Positions 16,069 to 24,854 of a stretch of 37,645 nucleotides of DNA are shown one piece after another. Location: positions 1-37,645 of the forward strand of contig DATKQG010000048.1 of the NCBI GenBank assembly GCA_035532835.1, read 5' to 3'. Each line of letters opens with the position of its first letter. The first letter of the stretch is position 1. This DNA comes from Candidatus Dormiibacterota bacterium. Lineage in GTDB: Bacteria > Vulcanimicrobiota > Vulcanimicrobiia > Vulcanimicrobiales > Vulcanimicrobiaceae. Both the position numbers and the translations under genes were made by a program. The notes below the pieces were generated by a model. The model did no database searches. It saw only the letters and a list, made by a program, of their open reading frames with translations, and was not told the DNA's origin.

Positions 16069-17147
16069 TATCGAAGCATTGCGAGCGTCCGGTCGATCTC
16101 CTCCGCACCGCTCAATACCTCGAAGACGATGTCGTACGAACGGCTCTCGCCCGGTTCGAGAAACGGAAGCGTACCGCGTTTGCCGGCCTCGATGCGGCCT
16201 TCGATCGTCGGGCAGTTGGCCGGCTCGATGCCCATCACGTACGTATTCACCCCGAGCATTCGCCAGGTAAAGAGCGCGGGCAACTGCGCGATGTCGTACC
16301 GAATCACCAGCGCGACTCCGCGCCCATCATCCAGCGCCCGGTTCACCATAACGGCCCGCGCGAAGCCATCCGCGCACGCAACGGGTTCGTGAATGAACAC
16401 CTGCTCGGCAAACTGCGGATCGGGCTCTCCGCCGTGGTTCCACTCGCTCAGGCCGCGCTCGGCCTGTTCGTCGCGAGGGTGCATCGCTCGCTGCGATATT
16501 GCCAGCCGCGCGTCGGCATCTAAGAGCGGGAAACCCATATTGCAGTGATAGAGCAGCATGTGAGGGCGGCGCGTTCCGCCATCGTTGGTGACGACGTCGT
16601 GCAAGGCAAGGCGATTCGCGCCGAGCTCCACACGTAACGTGCGCGCGAGCGTCAGGTTTTCGCCGAACATCTGCGCTTCCGAGACGCGTCCCGCAATCTC
16701 GAACCTGCATGCATCGCCGTCCCATATCGTCCGCGTTGCGATGTCCTCCGCGGGCAGGTGGTTCACGCGGCCGTGCATTCCGAAACTTCCGTACGCATCG
16801 CTGCCCGGCGGACCAAAGCTACTCAAGCCGCACGTCGTAAAGAGACCGCCGAAGAAATTGCGCGCGAAGTCTTCTGCTTCCGGCTGATAGTATTGCGGCG
16901 CTGCGAGACCGCCGGGGCCGTGCCACACCAGCGGTATGCCGCGGAACTCCAGCGCGCATACATCCAGCGCGCGATCGGCCACGCTGGTAAGCCGCAGCCC
17001 GGCACCGCTGCGCACGTCAAACGCACGTACGCCCCGCGCCCGTCCGTCGCCAAAATCAAACGGACGAATCCCGGCGACTTGCTCGGAACGGCCGGTGCGC
17101 TCCGAGAGCTCTAGCGCGGAATATTCGCGGCCAAACAGCCGTGGCAA
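16068..17147 (-). CDS. DUF4432-type aldose 1-epimerase family protein
   Basis: 359 residues from a TTG start. The galactose-mutarotase-like beta-sandwich is visible: VRAFDVRSGAGLRLTSVADRALDV near the N-terminus, FFGGLFTTCGLSSFGPPG, HGRVNHLPAE with a conserved His, LLYHCNMGFPLLD and GVNTYVMGIEPANCPTIEGR near the end. These fit the DUF4432 branch, whose members are predicted to interconvert sugar anomers or related carbohydrates. It starts 5 bases after the SDR stop and is coupled to the downstream GNAT gene. The SDR neighbour resembles glucose 1-dehydrogenases, so the pair may process a sugar: anomer conversion followed by oxidation. The substrate cannot be read from the sequence. Confidence 0.87.
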   Translation of the reverse strand: MPRLFGREYSALELSERTGRSEQVAGIRPFDFGDGRARGVRAFDVRSGAGLRLTSVADRALDVCALEFRGIPLVWHGPGGLAAPQYYQPEAEDFARNFFGGLFTTCGLSSFGPPGSDAYGSFGMHGRVNHLPAEDIATRTIWDGDACRFEIAGRVSEAQMFGENLTLARTLRVELGANRLALHDVVTNDGGTRRPHMLLYHCNMGFPLLDADARLAISQRAMHPRDEQAERGLSEWNHGGEPDPQFAEQVFIHEPVACADGFARAVMVNRALDDGRGVALVIRYDIAQLPALFTWRMLGVNTYVMGIEPANCPTIEGRIEAGKRGTLPFLEPGESRSYDIVFEVLSGAEEIDRTLAMLR

Positions 17148-17151
17148 GCGC

Positions 17152-17919
17152 TTACAGGCTCCCCGACTGCCTGGTCATTCCGCCGTCGATCACGTACGAA
17201 GCACCGGTAATATACGCACCGGCATCGGATGCGAGAAACGTGCACAGTGCGGCGATCTCGCCCGGCTTGGCCATTCGCCGCAACGGTATCTCGCTCAGGA
17301 GCACCTCATACTCGGGATGGTCGCTCTCGAGCTTCGCATCCATGGGCGTCTCCACGGCGCCGGGGCACACGTCGTTGACGGTAATGCCATATTGCGCGAG
17401 TTCGATGGCAATCGTACGCATCAGCATCCGAATGCCGCCTTTCGACGCGCAGTAAGGTGCGTTAGTCGGCATTGCGAGGTCTTCGTGTACCGAAGATATA
17501 TTGATAATGCGGCCGCCACGCTTCTGTTGAACCATCTGTTGCGCCGCCGCTTGCGAGCATAGCCACGTCCCGGTGAGATTGATGGCGATCACCTTATTCC
17601 ACACCTCGAGCGGCGTTTGGAGGAACGGCTGCTTCTGCTCGATACCGGCATTGTTCACCAAGATGTCGATTCCGCCGTACCGCGCGATCGTTTGTTGCAG
17701 CAACTGGCTCACGTCGCCTTCGTTGCTGATATCGGCCGCGACGGCATAGGCTTTGCCGCCGAGGCCCTCGATTTCGCTAACCACCGCCGACGCCGGCGTT
17801 GCATCGCCGACGTAATCGATCACGACGCTGGCCCCTCCGCGAGCAAATTCAAGCGCGATCGCTTTGCCGATGCCCGTGTCACCGCCGGTGACGATGGCTA
17901 CCCTATCGGACAATTGCAT
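17152..17919 (-). CDS. SDR-family oxidoreductase, glucose 1-dehydrogenase-like
   Basis: 255 residues from the ATG at 17919, chosen over an upstream in-frame start at 17976 because AAAGGAA lies 8 bases before it. Classical SDR motifs are present: cofactor loop TGGDTGIG (11-18), NNAG (89-92), the ISS serine (142-143), Y156 and K160 in YCASK, and PGAVETPM after the active site. DYVGD at the end of strand 2 makes the cofactor preference unclear. The sequence most resembles bacterial glucose/sugar 1-dehydrogenases that use NAD(P). It is the first gene of the SDR / epimerase / GNAT operon. Confidence 0.92.
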   Translation of the reverse strand: MQLSDRVAIVTGGDTGIGKAIALEFARGGASVVIDYVGDATPASAVVSEIEGLGGKAYAVAADISNEGDVSQLLQQTIARYGGIDILVNNAGIEQKQPFLQTPLEVWNKVIAINLTGTWLCSQAAAQQMVQQKRGGRIINISSVHEDLAMPTNAPYCASKGGIRMLMRTIAIELAQYGITVNDVCPGAVETPMDAKLESDHPEYEVLLSEIPLRRMAKPGEIAALCTFLASDAGAYITGASYVIDGGMTRQSGSL

Positions 17920-18161
17920 GGACACGTTCCTTTCGATCGCGTTGGATCGCCGGCAAGCCCATAGATGAAGCCGCAACCCATGGGACTGAACGATCGCTCG
18001 ATCCCGGGACGGCCCTGCTGTGAGGCTGTTATCTTCTACCCCCGAGCGCCGGGTCGAAACAATGCGACTCGGGTCATTTACAGATACCCTCGTGCGACGT
18101 TACAAACGTGAGACCCGCGGTGCTTTGGCGATATGAACCCGAAAGGAAGGGACCGGATCGC

Positions 18162-18698
18162 GTGGTAGCCGTCTCTATCGCACCATCATCGTCAAGCCTC
18201 GAAGCGCTCTTTGCGGAGCAGTATCCCCGGCTGGTCGCTATCGCGTACCGCGTCCTCGGCGATCGCGCCGATGCCGAGGACGTCGCGCAAGAAGCCTTCA
18301 TGCAATTCGTCCGCACGCACCGCGAGCCCGTGCCTGCCGCCGCCGGTTGGCTGAGCATCGCGGTGGCCCATCGCGCACTCAACCTCATCCGATCGCGCAA
18401 ACGGCGCATCGCGCGGGAACTCGCGGAGTTTCGGCTCCGCCGCCCGCTCCTACACGAAGCCCAGGCTGCCATGGACCCGCTCGCGCTCCTGGATCGGGAT
18501 CAGATGCAACTCGTCGTCCGCGCGGCGCTGCTCCGTCTTCGTCCGCACGATGCGGAGCTGCTCGCGCTGCGCTACGGCGGATCCACCTACCGCGAGATCG
18601 CCCAAACTCTCGGGATCGACACCGCCCAGATCGGGACGCGGCTCGCGCGAGCGGAACGCGCCCTCAAAAAGGAAATCGAACGTGCAACACTACGATGA
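18162..18698 (+). CDS. ECF-family RNA polymerase sigma factor
   Basis: 178 residues from the GTG at 18162, preferred to the GTG at 18108 because AGGAAGGGA lies about 9 bases upstream. Region 2 is clear (LFAEQYPRLVAIAYRVLGD, then ADAEDVAQEAFMQFVR), followed by helix HRALNLIRSRKRR. Region 4 (LRPHDAELLALRYGGSTYRE, then IAQTLGIDTAQIGTRLARA) carries the -35-recognising helix-turn-helix. The gene overlaps the anti-sigma gene by 17 bases. Such pairs usually activate their own promoter; no clear ECF-type promoter could be assigned in the 240 bases upstream. Confidence 0.94.
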   Translation: MVAVSIAPSSSSLEALFAEQYPRLVAIAYRVLGDRADAEDVAQEAFMQFVRTHREPVPAAAGWLSIAVAHRALNLIRSRKRRIARELAEFRLRRPLLHEAQAAMDPLALLDRDQMQLVVRAALLRLRPHDAELLALRYGGSTYREIAQTLGIDTAQIGTRLARAERALKKEIERATLR

Positions 18699-19791
18699 CT
18701 CCATCCTTCGACGCTCGATCGACGAGCCGGAACGTATCGATGCAAGCATGACGGCGCATCTCGCAGGCTGCGCGACGTGTCACGCGCGCTACGACGACAT
18801 CCTCGCCAATGCACGCGTCGGCGAACGCGCCTTCTCCGGGCCGCTTCCGGCCGTCGATAGCGCGCGAGCATACGCCCATATGCAGCAGTATTCCAATAAT
18901 GCGAAGCGCAGCGCTGCCGCATGGTCCCCTGGTTTGGCGGGGCTTGCGGCCGCAGCGGTACTCGTATGCGCGCTTATCTTCACGCCGCTCGGCGGCTTCG
19001 CCGCGCAGATGCTCACCATCTTCGAACCCCATCAATTCGTGCCGCTGGCCATTACCGCAACCGACAGCGAGCAAATGCGCCTCATGCCAAGCCTGAAGGC
19101 CTTCGGAACGTTGCAACAGAGTCCGCGTCGCTCGCTCAAAACTCGCGAGCAGCCCGTCTCGCTCGAGCACGCTGCCGCAGTCACCGGGCTCGCGCCGCGC
19201 AGTTTCTCCGTCGCACCGCGTGGTGTTCCGGCACGCACGCAAACCTATCTAACGGAATCGTCGACCGTGGCCTTTACGTTCAGCGCAGCGAAGGCCCGCG
19301 CGTACGAACTCCGCAACCATCGCAACCTGCCGCCCATGCCGGCCGGGCTCGACGGCTCGACCATTCGCGTCACCTTCCCCTCCGCGATCGTGCGCGCATA
19401 CGGAAACGTCCCCAAAAGCGCGAAGGATCTGCGGGCTCACGGCCTCGATAATATGATCCTCCTCGTCGAGTCGAAAGCGCCGTCGGTTACCTCTACCGGG
19501 GCATCGCTAACGACGCTCGCGAATTACCTGTTCGCTATGCCCAATCTTCCGGCGGATGTCGCGGCGCAACTGCACGCCATCACCGACCCATCGCGTACGC
19601 TGCCGATCCCGCTGCAGATCGATAAACAAACGGCCTCGCCCGTGCGCGTCGATGGCGTGGAGGGCCTTGCCTTGGGCGATCAAACGGGCCTGGGCGCCGG
19701 CGTACTCTGGCAGAAAGGCTCCGTCATCTACGCCGTAGTGGGCTCGCTCAAGAAGAGCGAAGCGATCGCACTTGCCGACAGCCTCCGCTAG
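18682..19791 (+). CDS. Membrane-anchored anti-sigma factor with ZAS-type zinc motif
   Basis: 369 residues from the GTG at 18682, chosen because AAGGAAA lies 8 bases upstream inside the sigma gene. The N-terminal cytosolic part has HLAGCATC (H26, C30, C33), the HxxxCxxC motif of zinc-binding anti-sigma domains. One membrane segment lies at about 85-108. The extracytoplasmic part (about 110-369) is a long beta-rich domain, probably a sensor; near its end GVEGLALGDQTGLGAGVLWQ and VIYAVVG recall DUF4367/MucB-like modules. It should hold the upstream sigma factor inactive until a cell-envelope signal arrives. The ABC ATPase gene begins 20 bases before its stop. Confidence 0.9.
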   Translation: MQHYDDSILRRSIDEPERIDASMTAHLAGCATCHARYDDILANARVGERAFSGPLPAVDSARAYAHMQQYSNNAKRSAAAWSPGLAGLAAAAVLVCALIFTPLGGFAAQMLTIFEPHQFVPLAITATDSEQMRLMPSLKAFGTLQQSPRRSLKTREQPVSLEHAAAVTGLAPRSFSVAPRGVPARTQTYLTESSTVAFTFSAAKARAYELRNHRNLPPMPAGLDGSTIRVTFPSAIVRAYGNVPKSAKDLRAHGLDNMILLVESKAPSVTSTGASLTTLANYLFAMPNLPADVAAQLHAITDPSRTLPIPLQIDKQTASPVRVDGVEGLALGDQTGLGAGVLWQKGSVIYAVVGSLKKSEAIALADSLR

Positions 19792-20689
19792 CCTTGCCGT
19801 CGGTGCCGTGGCGCTCGCAAAGCGCTACGGCACCGTTACGGCATTGAGCGACCTGACATTGCGCGTCGAACGCGGCTCCATTTTCGGCTTTCTCGGCGCG
19901 AACGGCGCCGGAAAGACGACGGCGGTGAAGATGTTGCTGGGCTTGGTCCGCCCAACGTCCGGAACCGCGCACGTGTTGGGTGCGCCGATCGGCGATCGTG
20001 AAACGCGACGACGTATCGGCTACTTGCCGGAGCTCTTTCGCTATCCCGAGTGGCTGAGCGCGCGAGAGGTGCTCGCGTTCCACGCCTCACTGCTGGGCAC
20101 GAACGCGGCGCAGCGTACGCCGGATATCGCTCGCGCACTCACCGCCGTAGGATTGAGCGAGCGCGCAGACGATCGGGTCGCGACGTATTCGAAGGGCATG
20201 CAACAGCGTCTAGGCCTGGGCGTTGCGCTGCTCGGCAATCCCGCGCTCGTCGTCCTCGACGAGCCCACCTCCGCGCTCGACCCCCTCGGGCGCTACGACG
20301 TGCGGGCGCTCCTGGCCGGGCTACGCGAGCGCGGTACCACCGTCTTTCTCAATTCGCATTTGCTGACCGAGGTGGAACTCGTCTGCGATCGCATCGCGAT
20401 CGTGAAATCCGGAAGGGTCATCTCAAGCGGCACGCGTGAGGAGATTCTCGGCGAGCAACGAGGCCTGCGCATTCGCGCGCGAGCGGACGGCGTTTCGCTA
20501 CATGCGACGCTCGCGTCGTTCGGGGACGTCACCGAAAGCAACGGCGCGATCGTGCTCCGCGACGTCGCGCACGAGCGCACGCCCGAGATCGTCGCAGCGC
20601 TCGTAACGGCGCGGGCCCGCGTCTATGCCGTCGAACCGATCGTCCAGACACTTGAAGAACGATTTATCGAACTCGCGGGGTCGCCGTGA
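19772..20689 (+). CDS. ABC-2 type exporter ATP-binding protein
   Basis: 305 residues from a TTG at 19772; a GTG at 19808 is an alternative and neither has a strong ribosome site. Motifs: Walker A GANGAGKTT (42-50), signature YSKGMQQR (139-146; SKGM replaces SGG, as in the DrrA/NatA/CcmA group), Walker B LVVLDEPTSALDP (159-171) and H196 in FLNSHLL. The last 80 residues are the accessory domain usual in this group. With the permease downstream it forms a complete two-gene exporter. It overlaps both neighbours and so is probably translated as part of the sigma/anti-sigma operon. Confidence 0.93.
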   Translation: MPTASASLAVGAVALAKRYGTVTALSDLTLRVERGSIFGFLGANGAGKTTAVKMLLGLVRPTSGTAHVLGAPIGDRETRRRIGYLPELFRYPEWLSAREVLAFHASLLGTNAAQRTPDIARALTAVGLSERADDRVATYSKGMQQRLGLGVALLGNPALVVLDEPTSALDPLGRYDVRALLAGLRERGTTVFLNSHLLTEVELVCDRIAIVKSGRVISSGTREEILGEQRGLRIRARADGVSLHATLASFGDVTESNGAIVLRDVAHERTPEIVAALVTARARVYAVEPIVQTLEERFIELAGSP

Positions 20690-21531
20690 TTACCATCGCA
20701 TGGATGACCGTTCGCGAGATGGTTCGCCGGCGCTTCGCGATCGCGGCACTTCTCGGCACGCTCGCGCTGGTAGCGTTAACGGGCTGGGGCTTGCAGCACA
20801 TCCATACCATCCATAAGCAGCATGGAGTCGCGCTCAGCCCGCTGGAGGTTCGCGCCGTTACCGCGGCGTTGGTGCCGCTCATCGCCTATCTCTTCAGCTT
20901 TATCCTGGCATTTGCCGCAATCGTGTTGGGCGCGACGATGCTCTCGGCGGAAATAGAATCGGGCGTATTGCTGCCGGTGCTCGCGCGCCCGATTTCACAC
21001 GGGGCGGTGGTGGTGGGAAAGGCGCTCGGGCTCGGCGCGCTCTTGTGCGCGTACGCCGCAATCTCCGGCGGCCTGGAATTTGCGGTGATCGATGCGGTCA
21101 CCGGCTACCAGCCGCCGCACCCCATCGCCGCAATCGCTGCGCTCGCGGCGCTCGCGATCGTGATGCTCTGCCTAACGCTGGCGGTCGCATCTCGGCTGCA
21201 AACCGTTGCCACCAGCATCGTTGCGGTCGTCGGATTCGGCGTATCCTGGATCGTAGGCATCGTCGCGAGCTTCGGCCCGGTCTACCACAACGAAACGCTG
21301 CTGCGTATCGGCGTCATCTCGCAGCTGCTGCTGCCGTCGGATGCCTTGTGGCGCGTTGCCGTCTACCAGCTCCAGCCGGTTGTCCTAGTCGCGCAATTCG
21401 GGTTGAGCGGCTGGCCGGGGCCCTTCTTCGTGCTCTCGCCGCCTCCGCCGGCAATGCTGGCGTGGAGCGTCGTGTGGGTGGTGGCCGTCACCGCGATCGC
21501 CGTGCGCAGCTTCGCCACCCGCGACGTCTAG
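20686..21531 (+). CDS. ABC-2 type permease
   Basis: 281 residues from a GTG that overlaps the ATPase stop (GTGA). Six hydrophobic segments are visible: about 18-36, 60-88, 108-130, 145-163, 173-195 and 257-274. The cytosolic EIESGVLLPVLARPISHGAVV after the second segment is the typical coupling region of ABC-2 permeases of the NatB/ABC2_membrane_2 type. It forms an exporter with the preceding ATPase. The substrate is unknown; its place in an ECF sigma operon suggests export linked to envelope stress. A hairpin with a T-tract 25 bases later ends the operon. Confidence 0.9.
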   Translation: MITIAWMTVREMVRRRFAIAALLGTLALVALTGWGLQHIHTIHKQHGVALSPLEVRAVTAALVPLIAYLFSFILAFAAIVLGATMLSAEIESGVLLPVLARPISHGAVVVGKALGLGALLCAYAAISGGLEFAVIDAVTGYQPPHPIAAIAALAALAIVMLCLTLAVASRLQTVATSIVAVVGFGVSWIVGIVASFGPVYHNETLLRIGVISQLLLPSDALWRVAVYQLQPVVLVAQFGLSGWPGPFFVLSPPPPAMLAWSVVWVVAVTAIAVRSFATRDV

Positions 21532-21555
21532 TCCACGCTCCCCTATGAAATAGCG

Positions 21556-21587
21556 GCCGCCATTGTTCGCAAGAGCGGCTTTTTTTT
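21556..21587 (+). terminator. Intrinsic terminator of the sigma/ABC operon
   Basis: GCCGC (21556-21560) pairs with GCGGC (21575-21579), with an inner TT/AA pairing, followed directly by eight T residues (21580-21587). The stem is short but the T-tract is the best in the window. Confidence 0.7.
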
Positions 21588-21695
21588 GCGCAATCTTTAG
21601 GTATTTCGGACTAAACATTTACATAAATGCACGTTGCAAGCGGCATTTTTTCCGAGTCTTTACACAAAACGGGACTTTACGACTGGCACGTTCTC

Positions 21696-21723
21696 TTGAT
21701 TGCTGTGTAGCGCGAGCTATACT
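21696..21723 (+). promoter_or_regulatory. Sigma70-type promoter of the DUF4382 lipoprotein gene
   Basis: TTGATT at 21696-21701, a 16-base spacer and TATACT at 21718-21723. A transcript from about 21730 would have a 90-base leader ending with the GGAGG ribosome site before GTG 21820. The surrounding 21590-21700 is AT-rich compared with the rest of the window, as expected upstream of a promoter. Confidence 0.65.
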
Positions 21724-21819
21724 GGGGTCCCCTGGTGTGCGGGAATTGGGTTGTGGGATCGACGGGCAATGCCGCGTTTATGCGTGGCTGAGCTTGCTAT
21801 TGTGTGCTGGAGGCATATC

Positions 21820-22788
21820 GTGGAATATTCAAAGCAACTTCGTATCACCATCATCGCTTTGCTCTTTGCGCTTTCGGCGTGCAGCGGTTCGCAAGGCACC
21901 GGCTCGAACGGTCTTATGCCCGTCGCGCCGCGTTCCATCACGACGAAAGATACGCTCGGCGGCATCCCGACGTCGTCGATTGGGATTCTGTTGACCGACG
22001 CGCCGCCGCGCATCGGAAACTTATCGCCGTCGGCTATCAACATCGGTATCGATAGCGTCGCGGTGATCTCGGATGGGGTGAAGACGACACTTGCTTCCTA
22101 CCCGACGCCGTACGTTGTGAACGTGTTGGCGGCGCAAACCGATCCGTCTTCAATTGGGATCGGCAGCGTGTTCAACGGGTTCTATCAGCAACTGCAATTC
22201 GTCATCGATGTGAAATCCAGCGGCGTGGTAGCAAACAACGTCACGTATCCGCTCGATTTCCTCACCAACGCCGAAACACAGAGTACCGTCGGCGCTGGAA
22301 AAACGACGCAGACGACGTCCGTATCGCCCGGTACGGTGGCTATGACCATCACGGCGCCGTTCATGGTCGGAGATAATCCCGCCGAGGACGTTATCGCCGA
22401 CTTCAACGCGCTCGAATCGATCGCTCAGCAGAGCGACGGTTCGCTCGTGGCTCGTCCGACGCTCTTCGCGGTCCCGACCGTAGAGGCCGGAAAGATCGCC
22501 GGAACCGTGCTCAGTTCATCGGGAACGCCCGTGTATGGCGCTACGGTTGTAGCGTTTGACTCGAATGGCAACGTCGCCAATACGGTCGATACGGATACCG
22601 ACGGTACGTTTACGATGCACACCATCATCGGCGGTACCTATCACGTGGTGATCTTCAACAACTACACGACCGCAAGCGGCCAGCAATTGTCCGCAAGCGG
22701 CCAGAGTTCAACCGGGTCGATACTGAACGGTCCGACGGTGAACGTCACGGCCGGCGCAACAACGCAAGTCGGAACGATCCAGGACTAG
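21820..22788 (+). CDS. Lipoprotein with DUF4382-like and carboxypeptidase-regulatory-like domains
   Basis: 322 residues from the GTG at 21820, chosen because GGAGG lies 7 bases upstream and because this start gives a proper lipoprotein signal with lipobox cysteine C21 (LFALSAC). An upstream start at 21700 would overlap the promoter. Residues about 50-215 (ILLTDAPP, then alternating strands with FYQQLQFVIDV) match the DUF4382 pattern. About 220-290 (GKIAGTVLSSSGTPVYGATV, DTDGTFTMHTIIGGTYHVVIF) is a carboxypeptidase-regulatory-like beta-sandwich. The tail has a 7-residue repeat (TASGQQL, SASGQSS). It probably sits on the cell surface or periplasmic face; ligand unknown. The TPR gene follows 15 bases later. 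Confidence 0.88.
   Translation: MEYSKQLRITIIALLFALSACSGSQGTGSNGLMPVAPRSITTKDTLGGIPTSSIGILLTDAPPRIGNLSPSAINIGIDSVAVISDGVKTTLASYPTPYVVNVLAAQTDPSSIGIGSVFNGFYQQLQFVIDVKSSGVVANNVTYPLDFLTNAETQSTVGAGKTTQTTSVSPGTVAMTITAPFMVGDNPAEDVIADFNALESIAQQSDGSLVARPTLFAVPTVEAGKIAGTVLSSSGTPVYGATVVAFDSNGNVANTVDTDTDGTFTMHTIIGGTYHVVIFNNYTTASGQQLSASGQSSTGSILNGPTVNVTAGATTQVGTIQD
22670..22704 (+). repeat. Two 14-base direct repeats inside the lipoprotein gene
   Basis: CCGCAAGCGGCCAG occurs at 22670-22683 and 22691-22704, a 21-base period equal to seven codons. It encodes the repeated ASGQ unit near the C-terminus and could expand or contract by slippage. Confidence 0.7.
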
Positions 22789-22803
22789 AGCGGGTCTCAG
22801 ATC

Positions 22804-24330
22804 GTGCATCAGGATCGGCTGGAGCTCGCACGGGGGTGCATTCGAGAGGCGCAGTACGACCGCGCGCTCGAGTTGCTCGCGTCGTGCGAAGAGTGGCCGT
22901 CACCGTTCGACGAACAAGGCGTGCTGGCGCGCGTCGAAGTGCTCACACGCCGCGATCCGGTGCTGGCGTTGGAGACCTTGGCGCGCTACAGCGACGTATT
23001 TGTCAGCGAAATCGGGCGGTTCGGCTACTACCTCGCGTCCGGCAAGGCGTATGCCAATAGCCGGAACTTCGAATCGGCGCTGGAGATGTTCAACTCCGCG
23101 CAGAGCATCGTCGAGCAGTCGCACCCCGCCGGCGCAGCGCGCCTTGCCTACCAGCGCATGCGCCTTCGGTGGCTCACCCGCGACTACGACGTCGATACCC
23201 CGGACGTACGTCTAGCGGTCGGTGACGGCGAGGCGGGGCTTCGCTTCGAGGCGTTGATCGTTCGCGGTTGGATGTTCGCCGGGCGCGAGATGTTCGATCG
23301 GCAGATCGAAGACTTAAGCGCGGCGTTACAGATCGCCGCGGAGCATCCCGATTGCTGCGATAGCCAAGCGAAATCTCGCGCGATCCACGCGTTGAGCCGC
23401 ATCGGCCTGGAAGTGGGCGACAACGTTGCGGTTGCGGTTTGCGAAAGCGCCTACGAATCGACGCAATGGACGGCGGATCTAGCCGAAGACCGCTTTCTGA
23501 CGGTTCGGATCCTGGCCTGGCACGCATTCCTCCAGGGCGACTCGGCGCGCGCGCAGTGGCTGTTGCGCGACGCTAAGGAGCTCGCGCCGAGCCAGGCGTG
23601 GCAGGTGACGGCGCACGTGGATCGCGCGTACGTCGCACGGATGAATCATAACGACGTGTGGGCGACCGACGAGCTGCTGCACGCGCACGGTCTCGCGCGC
23701 GACGTCAGTTGGGCCGCGACGACCAACGAGGAGCGTCAAGCGCTGGTGGCCCTTGCGATCCTGTTTGCCACGGTGGATATGGCGCAGGCCCAACGCTACG
23801 TTTCCACCTACATTCGCCTGGGAACCGATAGCATCGATCCGACGCTGGCGATCGCGCACGACCGCCGCAACGTCGGGTTTGAAAAGTACGCCACCGGGCG
23901 CGTGCAGCAGGTATTGGGCAATACCTCCAGCGCCTTCCGCGCATTCGAAATCGCGTACACGATTTTCTCTTCGACCGGGCACCATTTCCGCGCGGCCCTC
24001 GCCGCGGAGGGGTTAGCCGAAACCAGCAACGATCCGACGTGGCTCGAGCGCGCGCGCACGCATGCGTCGCACTTTCCCAAGAGCGTCGTCTACGCCAACC
24101 TCAAAACCAACGGGGCGCCGGCATCTGCGGCTCATCCGGAGGGTTTAAGTGCGATGCGTCGCCAGCTCGCGCTGGCGCTGGGTGAAGGGCTCGAACTCGC
24201 GGCGCTCTCGCAGCGGTTCAGTCGCAGTGAATTTACGCTCAAGCGCGAGATCCAAGCCGTATACGACGCCTACGGGGTCAACGGGCGCACGGCGCTGCGT
24301 GCCGCGCTGTTGGAGCGCGGCCTGCGTTGA
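22804..24330 (+). CDS. TPR-rich protein with a degenerate LuxR-like C-terminal helix-turn-helix
   Basis: 508 residues from a GTG start. Nearly all of residues 1-430 is helical, with TPR-like pairs (YDRALELLASCEEW, GKAYANSRNFESALEMFNSA, DSARAQWLLRDAKELAPSQAW, YATGRVQQVLGNTSSAFRAFEIAYTIF). The last 62 residues (LSAMRRQLALALGEGLELAA, LSQRFSRSEFTLKREIQAVY, DAYGVNGRTALRAALLERGL) align by eye with the LuxR/GerE domain: LTxRE is replaced by LSAMR, but the turn, recognition helix and GVxxRT loop remain. It is probably a transcription regulator whose TPR part binds a partner. It begins 15 bases after the lipoprotein stop and shares its promoter. Confidence 0.8.
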   Translation: MHQDRLELARGCIREAQYDRALELLASCEEWPSPFDEQGVLARVEVLTRRDPVLALETLARYSDVFVSEIGRFGYYLASGKAYANSRNFESALEMFNSAQSIVEQSHPAGAARLAYQRMRLRWLTRDYDVDTPDVRLAVGDGEAGLRFEALIVRGWMFAGREMFDRQIEDLSAALQIAAEHPDCCDSQAKSRAIHALSRIGLEVGDNVAVAVCESAYESTQWTADLAEDRFLTVRILAWHAFLQGDSARAQWLLRDAKELAPSQAWQVTAHVDRAYVARMNHNDVWATDELLHAHGLARDVSWAATTNEERQALVALAILFATVDMAQAQRYVSTYIRLGTDSIDPTLAIAHDRRNVGFEKYATGRVQQVLGNTSSAFRAFEIAYTIFSSTGHHFRAALAAEGLAETSNDPTWLERARTHASHFPKSVVYANLKTNGAPASAAHPEGLSAMRRQLALALGEGLELAALSQRFSRSEFTLKREIQAVYDAYGVNGRTALRAALLERGLR

Positions 24331-24355
24331 GCGCCGGCCTCGTGCCTAGTCCACC

Positions 24356-24766
24356 TTACCAGATATCGTACAGATCGGTCGTGAGCGACGCTTGCGGGCG
24401 CGCGACGTGGGCCGTGCAATTCAGCGCGGCGTCCGCGGGTTGCGTGCGCATCTGCGCTTGTACGGTCTCGCCGGCCATGATCGTGACGAGTTGCGGGCAT
24501 GCCGCGGCTTCGGTAGTCAAGCGAATCAGCGTTCGCCCGGGCGCCAGGTTTGAAACGACCGCAACCCCGTGCCGGTCGGTGAAGACCTGCCGGTAGGAGC
24601 CCCCGCTCTGCACCTCAATCGGCGCGCCAATCAGCGGCTGCTGTGCGCTGTCGCGCACCGCGACGCGGACCGAGCCTAATGAAGAGCCCGCTAAGGCGGG
24701 CGCAATGCCGGTTGCGGCGCTCGCGCAGATAAAGGCGGCTGCCATCGCTACTATTCGCTTTTGCAT
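24356..24766 (-). CDS. Small exported beta-sandwich protein (carboxypeptidase-regulatory-like)
   Basis: 136 residues from the ATG at 24766; the frame is open further upstream but that part is Arg/Pro/Ser-rich shadow sequence. Signal peptide 1-26 ends in ALAG. The mature part (SVRVAVRDSAQQPLIGAPIE, FTDRHGVAVVSNLAPGRTLI) is a single beta-sandwich domain of the carboxypeptidase-regulatory or Cna-B kind, with two cysteines (AACPQL and ALNCTA) that could form a disulfide. TAGAAT lies five bases before the ATG and no strong ribosome site is seen, so the mRNA may be leaderless. The role is unknown; such domains act in adhesion or as modules on the cell surface. Confidence 0.72.
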   Translation of the reverse strand: MQKRIVAMAAAFICASAATGIAPALAGSSLGSVRVAVRDSAQQPLIGAPIEVQSGGSYRQVFTDRHGVAVVSNLAPGRTLIRLTTEAAACPQLVTIMAGETVQAQMRTQPADAALNCTAHVARPQASLTTDLYDIW

Positions 24767-24854
24767 ACTGCATTCTACCACCCATCGCCGGCAACGAAAC
24801 AGGCCACCGCTAAAGCAAGCGATGGCCCGTCGTGCCGTTACGTCACGCGTCGCC

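Noticed and set aside
18040-18107. ECF-type autoregulatory promoter (GAAAC near 18055, GTC near 18072)
   Set aside because: The spacing between the two elements is about 12 bases, too short for known ECF promoters.
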